NCBI GenBank assembly: GCA_913054485.1
Contig: CAJXHQ010000154.1
Location: forward strand, 1-7,269
Reading direction: 5' to 3'
DNA: 7,269 nt
Origin: an uncultured Paracoccaceae bacterium
GTDB taxonomy: Bacteria; Pseudomonadota; Alphaproteobacteria; Rhodobacterales; Rhodobacteraceae
Part shown: positions 6,578 through 7,269 of the stretch, piece after piece
Position numbering within the stretch: position 1 is the first letter of the stretch
How the letters are laid out: each line of letters opens with the position of its first letter
The notes under the pieces: model-generated
The model's database searches: none
Seen by the model: only the letters and a program-made list of their open reading frames with translations
Told to the model about the DNA's origin: nothing
Program-made: the position numbers and the translations under genes

Positions 6578-7269
6578 ATGACCCACCCCAAGCCCTTCAA
6601 CGTGATGACCAAACCCATTGGTCCGCGCTGCAATATTGATTGCGCCTACTGCTATTACCTTGAAAAGGAAAAGCAATTCCCTGATGAGAAGAAGTTCCGC
6701 ATGTCTGATGACGTGCTGGAAAGCTATATCCGCCAGCTGATCGAAGCCTCTGCCGAGGCAGGCATGCCCGAGGCGCATTTTGCCTGGCAGGGCGGCGAGC
6801 CGACGATGCTGGGCGTCGATTACTTCCGCCATATCGTGGAGCTGCAGCAGAAATACCTGCCAGCGGGCATGAATGTCTCCAACGCGCTGCAAACCAATGG
6901 CATCCTGCTGGATGACACCTGGGGCAGCTTCCTGCACGACAACGGTTTTCTGGTCGGCATCAGCATCGACGGCCCCAAGAAGGTCCACGACCGCTACCGC
7001 CGCACCCGCGCTGATCAGCCCACCTTTGACGACGTGATGCGCGGGCTGGAGGTGCTGCAGCGCCACGGCGTGGAATACAACGCGCTCACCGTGGTACAGC
7101 GCGCCAATGGCGGCAAGGGCAAGGAGGTCTATCAGTTCCTCAAAAGCCGCGGCATCGACTTCATGCAGTTCATCCCCATTGCCGAGCGCAACGGCGCGGA
7201 CGGGCTGGCCTCGGTACCGCAGGTGGAGATGGATCCGGGCAACACCGTCACCTCGTGGTCGGTCAGCCC
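6578..7269 (+). CDS. Anaerobic sulfatase-maturating enzyme (anSME), radical SAM/SPASM family (3' end outside window)
   Basis: Radical SAM enzyme that converts the active-site cysteine or serine of a type I sulfatase to formylglycine; cytoplasmic, acting on the unfolded sulfatase. Only the first 230 codons are present, of roughly 400 usual for the family. The radical SAM cluster motif is Cys18-x3-Cys22-x2-Cys25 in KPIGPRCNIDCAYCYYLEK, the characteristic anSME N-terminus. GGEP (72-75), QTNG (106-109) and SIDGP (129-133) are SAM- and substrate-site blocks seen in this family, and FIPIAER near 198-204 also fits. The SPASM domain with the auxiliary cluster cysteines lies beyond the window. ATG 6578 is chosen because the conserved block begins right after it; the upstream ribosome-binding site is modest (AGCGGA). 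A partner sulfatase gene probably lies downstream, but this is not visible. The 96-bp gap and stem-loop suggest a transcription unit separate from iol. Confidence 0.9.
   Translation, partial: MTHPKPFNVMTKPIGPRCNIDCAYCYYLEKEKQFPDEKKFRMSDDVLESYIRQLIEASAEAGMPEAHFAWQGGEPTMLGVDYFRHIVELQQKYLPAGMNVSNALQTNGILLDDTWGSFLHDNGFLVGISIDGPKKVHDRYRRTRADQPTFDDVMRGLEVLQRHGVEYNALTVVQRANGGKGKEVYQFLKSRGIDFMQFIPIAERNGADGLASVPQVEMDPGNTVTSWSVS

Overview
The window is a myo-inositol catabolism (iol) locus from a high-GC alphaproteobacterium. The protein styles, the tight G+C-rich coding and the gene set suggest a marine Rhodobacteraceae (Roseobacter-group) member; this placement is an inference, since no rRNA or other marker gene is present. 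Coding density is above 95 percent, and no mobile element, tRNA, rRNA or CRISPR array was seen.

Layout. Bases 1-800 hold the 5' two-thirds of a minus-strand Gfo/Idh/MocA-family dehydrogenase that runs off the left edge. Bases 801-910 are a divergent promoter region containing a near-perfect 16-bp palindrome of the LacI-family type. Bases 911-6481 are a five-gene plus-strand operon in the order iolD, iolC, iolB, iolJ-like aldolase, iolG. The first four genes are separated by 1 bp, 5 bp and a 4-bp ATGA overlap, so translational coupling is likely; a 25-bp gap precedes iolG. A 9-bp GC-rich stem-loop follows iolG at 6490-6514. Bases 6578-7269 are the 5' part of a radical SAM protein of the anaerobic sulfatase-maturating (anSME) type, cut by the right edge.

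How the genes work together. IolG oxidises myo-inositol to 2-keto-myo-inositol. An IolE dehydratase, not in this window, would make the trihydroxycyclohexane-dione that IolD hydrolyses to 5-deoxy-glucuronate. IolB isomerises this to 2-deoxy-5-keto-gluconate, IolC phosphorylates it, and the class II aldolase splits the product to dihydroxyacetone phosphate and malonate semialdehyde, which an IolA-type dehydrogenase (also not here) would convert to acetyl-CoA. The divergent dehydrogenase probably feeds another inositol isomer or related polyol into the route.

I found no clearly undescribed system. The points most worth checking are the shared LacI-type operator, the second divergent dehydrogenase, the unusual residues after a zinc-ligand histidine of the aldolase, the missing iolE and iolA, and the anSME gene directly beyond the operon.
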